A stretch of 9,074 nucleotides of DNA, from assembly GCA_002345215.1 (NCBI GenBank), contig DDVH01000039.1:70961-80034 (forward strand), in the 5' to 3' direction. The notes beneath the pieces are model-generated. The model searched no databases. It was not told the origin of the DNA and worked only from the letters and a program-made list of their open reading frames with translations. Source of the DNA: Anaerolineales bacterium UBA2317 (GTDB lineage Bacteria; Chloroflexota; Anaerolineae; Anaerolineales; Villigracilaceae). How positions within the stretch are numbered: position 1 is the stretch's first letter; each line of letters begins with the position of its first letter. Shown here one piece after another: positions 7,917-9,074 of this stretch. The position numbers and the translations under genes are program-made.

Positions 7917-9074
7917 TTATGCGCCTGCCTTTCCGCGTCCATTTTCTCGACCTTCAGTTGGGTTGTGTCCATTTGATGGGTCTAACAATTGGAATGTAAC
8001 TGAGGCATTGCCGAGTGTTTCACCTAACTCTTGCACAGTTTCACGTATGATTAAGTCCATTTGAGTTACAGCACTTAAACGAGCTGAAATATCAGATACT
8101 AATGATTCGCGTGCGGCGCGTTTTTGAGAGTCTTGATATAAACGTGCGCTTTCTAAAGCACTGCTTAATTGGTCAGATAATGTAACCGCAAGATTTGTTT
8201 CTTCTTGCGTCCACGCTTCTGAAATATCAGACTTTTTCAAGCGAATTGCACCGATAGATTGACCACGTATCTTGATTGGCACACTAATCGTCAGACCGTC
8301 ATTGCCGAGAATTAAGTCGCCCGTATCAATTGCTTTTGCTATACTTGGTTCCACTGTATCTGACTTTGCTTCTGAAATGCCGGGTGTAGTAGCAATGTAG
8401 CCAATGTTTGGACGGTTTCTTAAAATCTTAATCCATGCTTCGCGGCTGATTTCACCATAAGCAAGGCGAGAGGCTTCTAACGCTTTTTCTGTATCACTAA
8501 ATAGATTTGCATTCTGAATAGCAACTGCTAGTTGTTCTGCCAAAATTTGTAAGGTAGCAATATCTTCTTCACTAAAGGCGTTCGGTTCCGTACTTTGTAC
8601 ATCTAACACACCTAGAATTTGACCACCTACAACGAGTGGAAGTGCCATTTCTGAACGTGTAGCAGGCAAGTCTGGATTATTGAAAAAGACCGCATCTGCA
8701 CCTACATCCAAAGCGATACGTGCTTTTAGAGATTCAGCTACATATCCTACAATACCAGTCTCACCAATTTTTAGTTGGTGACCTCTTTCCAACATGCGCT
8801 TTCCGCCATCGCTATTGGCGGCAGTTAAGACAGCAAATTGACGACGTTCATCTAATAAGAAAATACCAACATGATAGTAGCCAAAGTTTTCATTTATCAA
8901 GCGCGTGGTTTGTTGCAACAGTTCAGAGAGATTACGATACGATGTAATGGATTTTCCTACATCCGCCACGGCGCGTAACTGATTCGTACGTTTGTCAAGT
9001 AATTCTGTTCTTTCTTGAATGCGGTCTTCTTGTAAAGCTCTTTCCTTTTGTAAATCACTCAAAAGAGATTGGGA
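7917..9074 (-). CDS. Gene A: GAF-domain sensor protein, 5'-partial
   Basis: The frame is open to the right edge, giving 385 residues with no N-terminus. A TTG at 9062 could be read as a start, but the residues on both sides of it form one charged coiled coil (about 1-40, with the IQERTELL pattern that follows membrane or HAMP segments in B-D), so the gene almost certainly begins outside the window. A GAF domain follows (about 45-192) with YHVGIFLLD and the block RIALDVGADAVFFNNPDLP. Next come a linker with SREAW, a shorter degenerate GAF (about 245-315) and a GAF-like stub (about 325-364). No kinase, GGDEF or other output domain follows. The last 20 residues are a Gly/Arg/Asn-rich tail absent from B-D. 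The TAA lies three bases before gene B, and the two genes share a frame. Likely role: membrane-linked signal reception; the ligand is unknown. Family assignment is firm, function inferred. Confidence 0.93.
   Translation of the reverse strand, partial: SQSLLSDLQKERALQEDRIQERTELLDKRTNQLRAVADVGKSITSYRNLSELLQQTTRLINENFGYYHVGIFLLDERRQFAVLTAANSDGGKRMLERGHQLKIGETGIVGYVAESLKARIALDVGADAVFFNNPDLPATRSEMALPLVVGGQILGVLDVQSTEPNAFSEEDIATLQILAEQLAVAIQNANLFSDTEKALEASRLAYGEISREAWIKILRNRPNIGYIATTPGISEAKSDTVEPSIAKAIDTGDLILGNDGLTISVPIKIRGQSIGAIRLKKSDISEAWTQEETNLAVTLSDQLSSALESARLYQDSQKRAARESLVSDISARLSAVTQMDLIIRETVQELGETLGNASVTFQLLDPSNGHNPTEGRENGRGKAGA

Larger units (their letters stand above)
1..9074 (-). other. 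Probable single operon of five sensor paralogues (both ends open)
   Basis: All five genes are on the minus strand with gaps of 3, 14, 20 and 41 bases and no room for a promoter plus terminator between them. A promoter, if shared, lies beyond 9074, and the end lies before position 1. Co-transcription is inferred from spacing. Confidence 0.8.

Noticed and set aside
7897..7929. Inverted repeat CTGCC/GGCAG across the A/B junction as a third coupling hairpin
   Set aside because: Only five pairs around a 23-base loop, with no extension; too weak to list with the other two.
9060..9062. TTG as the real start of gene A
   Set aside because: The frame continues upstream to the window edge in the same coiled-coil style, and in B-D this segment always follows membrane or HAMP sequence.
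1499..9062. Phytochrome or cyanobacteriochrome-type photoreceptor GAF domains
   Set aside because: No cysteine at or near the expected chromophore-attachment positions in any of the four GAF1 domains, and no PHY domain.

Overview
The window is one uninterrupted block of minus-strand coding sequence. Five related sensor genes lie head to tail, reading right to left, with gaps of only 3, 14, 20 and 41 bases. The first gene (right edge) lacks its 5' end and the last (left edge) lacks its 3' end, so neither end of the operon is visible. There is no stretch above 50 bases without a gene, and I see no RNA gene, insertion sequence, CRISPR array, promoter or terminator. The + strand holds only antisense shadow frames.

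Layout in transcription order: gene A (7917-9074, 5'-partial): coiled coil, GAF, degenerate second GAF, GAF-like stub. Gene B (6201-7913): six membrane helices, coiled coil, the same GAF tail. Gene C (3256-6186): six membrane helices, a seventh helix, an extracytoplasmic dCache domain, an eighth helix, HAMP, coiled coil, the same GAF tail. Gene D (1499-3235): laid out like B. Gene E (1-1457, 3'-partial): six plus one helices, then a dCache domain that runs off the window, so laid out like C as far as it can be seen. The order B, C, D, E therefore alternates short (6TM-GAF) and long (6TM-dCache) forms.

The genes look like a paralogous family of membrane signal receptors grown by tandem duplication. 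The first GAF of A-D carries an almost invariant block, RIALD(VGA)DAVFFNNPDLP-x-TRSE. None of the four visible C-termini has an output domain: no histidine kinase, GGDEF, EAL, cyclase, phosphatase, methyl-accepting or DNA-binding module. Each ends in a short piece resembling the start of another GAF. Any output must come from a partner protein, possibly encoded beyond the window, from the unseen end of E, or from assemblies among the receptors.

Organism: the sequence is AT-leaning, and these GAF sequences, with dCache/HAMP/GAF chains, resemble proteins I associate with Chloroflexota, especially Anaerolineae. This is recognition from memory, not a search, and no ribosomal or other phylogenetic marker is present.

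Points worth a second look are the receptor array without visible output domains, its alternating architecture, two intergenic hairpins that put the upstream stop codon in or at the loop and overlap the next ribosome binding site, a short near-identical DNA tract shared by C and D that suggests gene conversion, and altered ligand-motif residues in both dCache domains.
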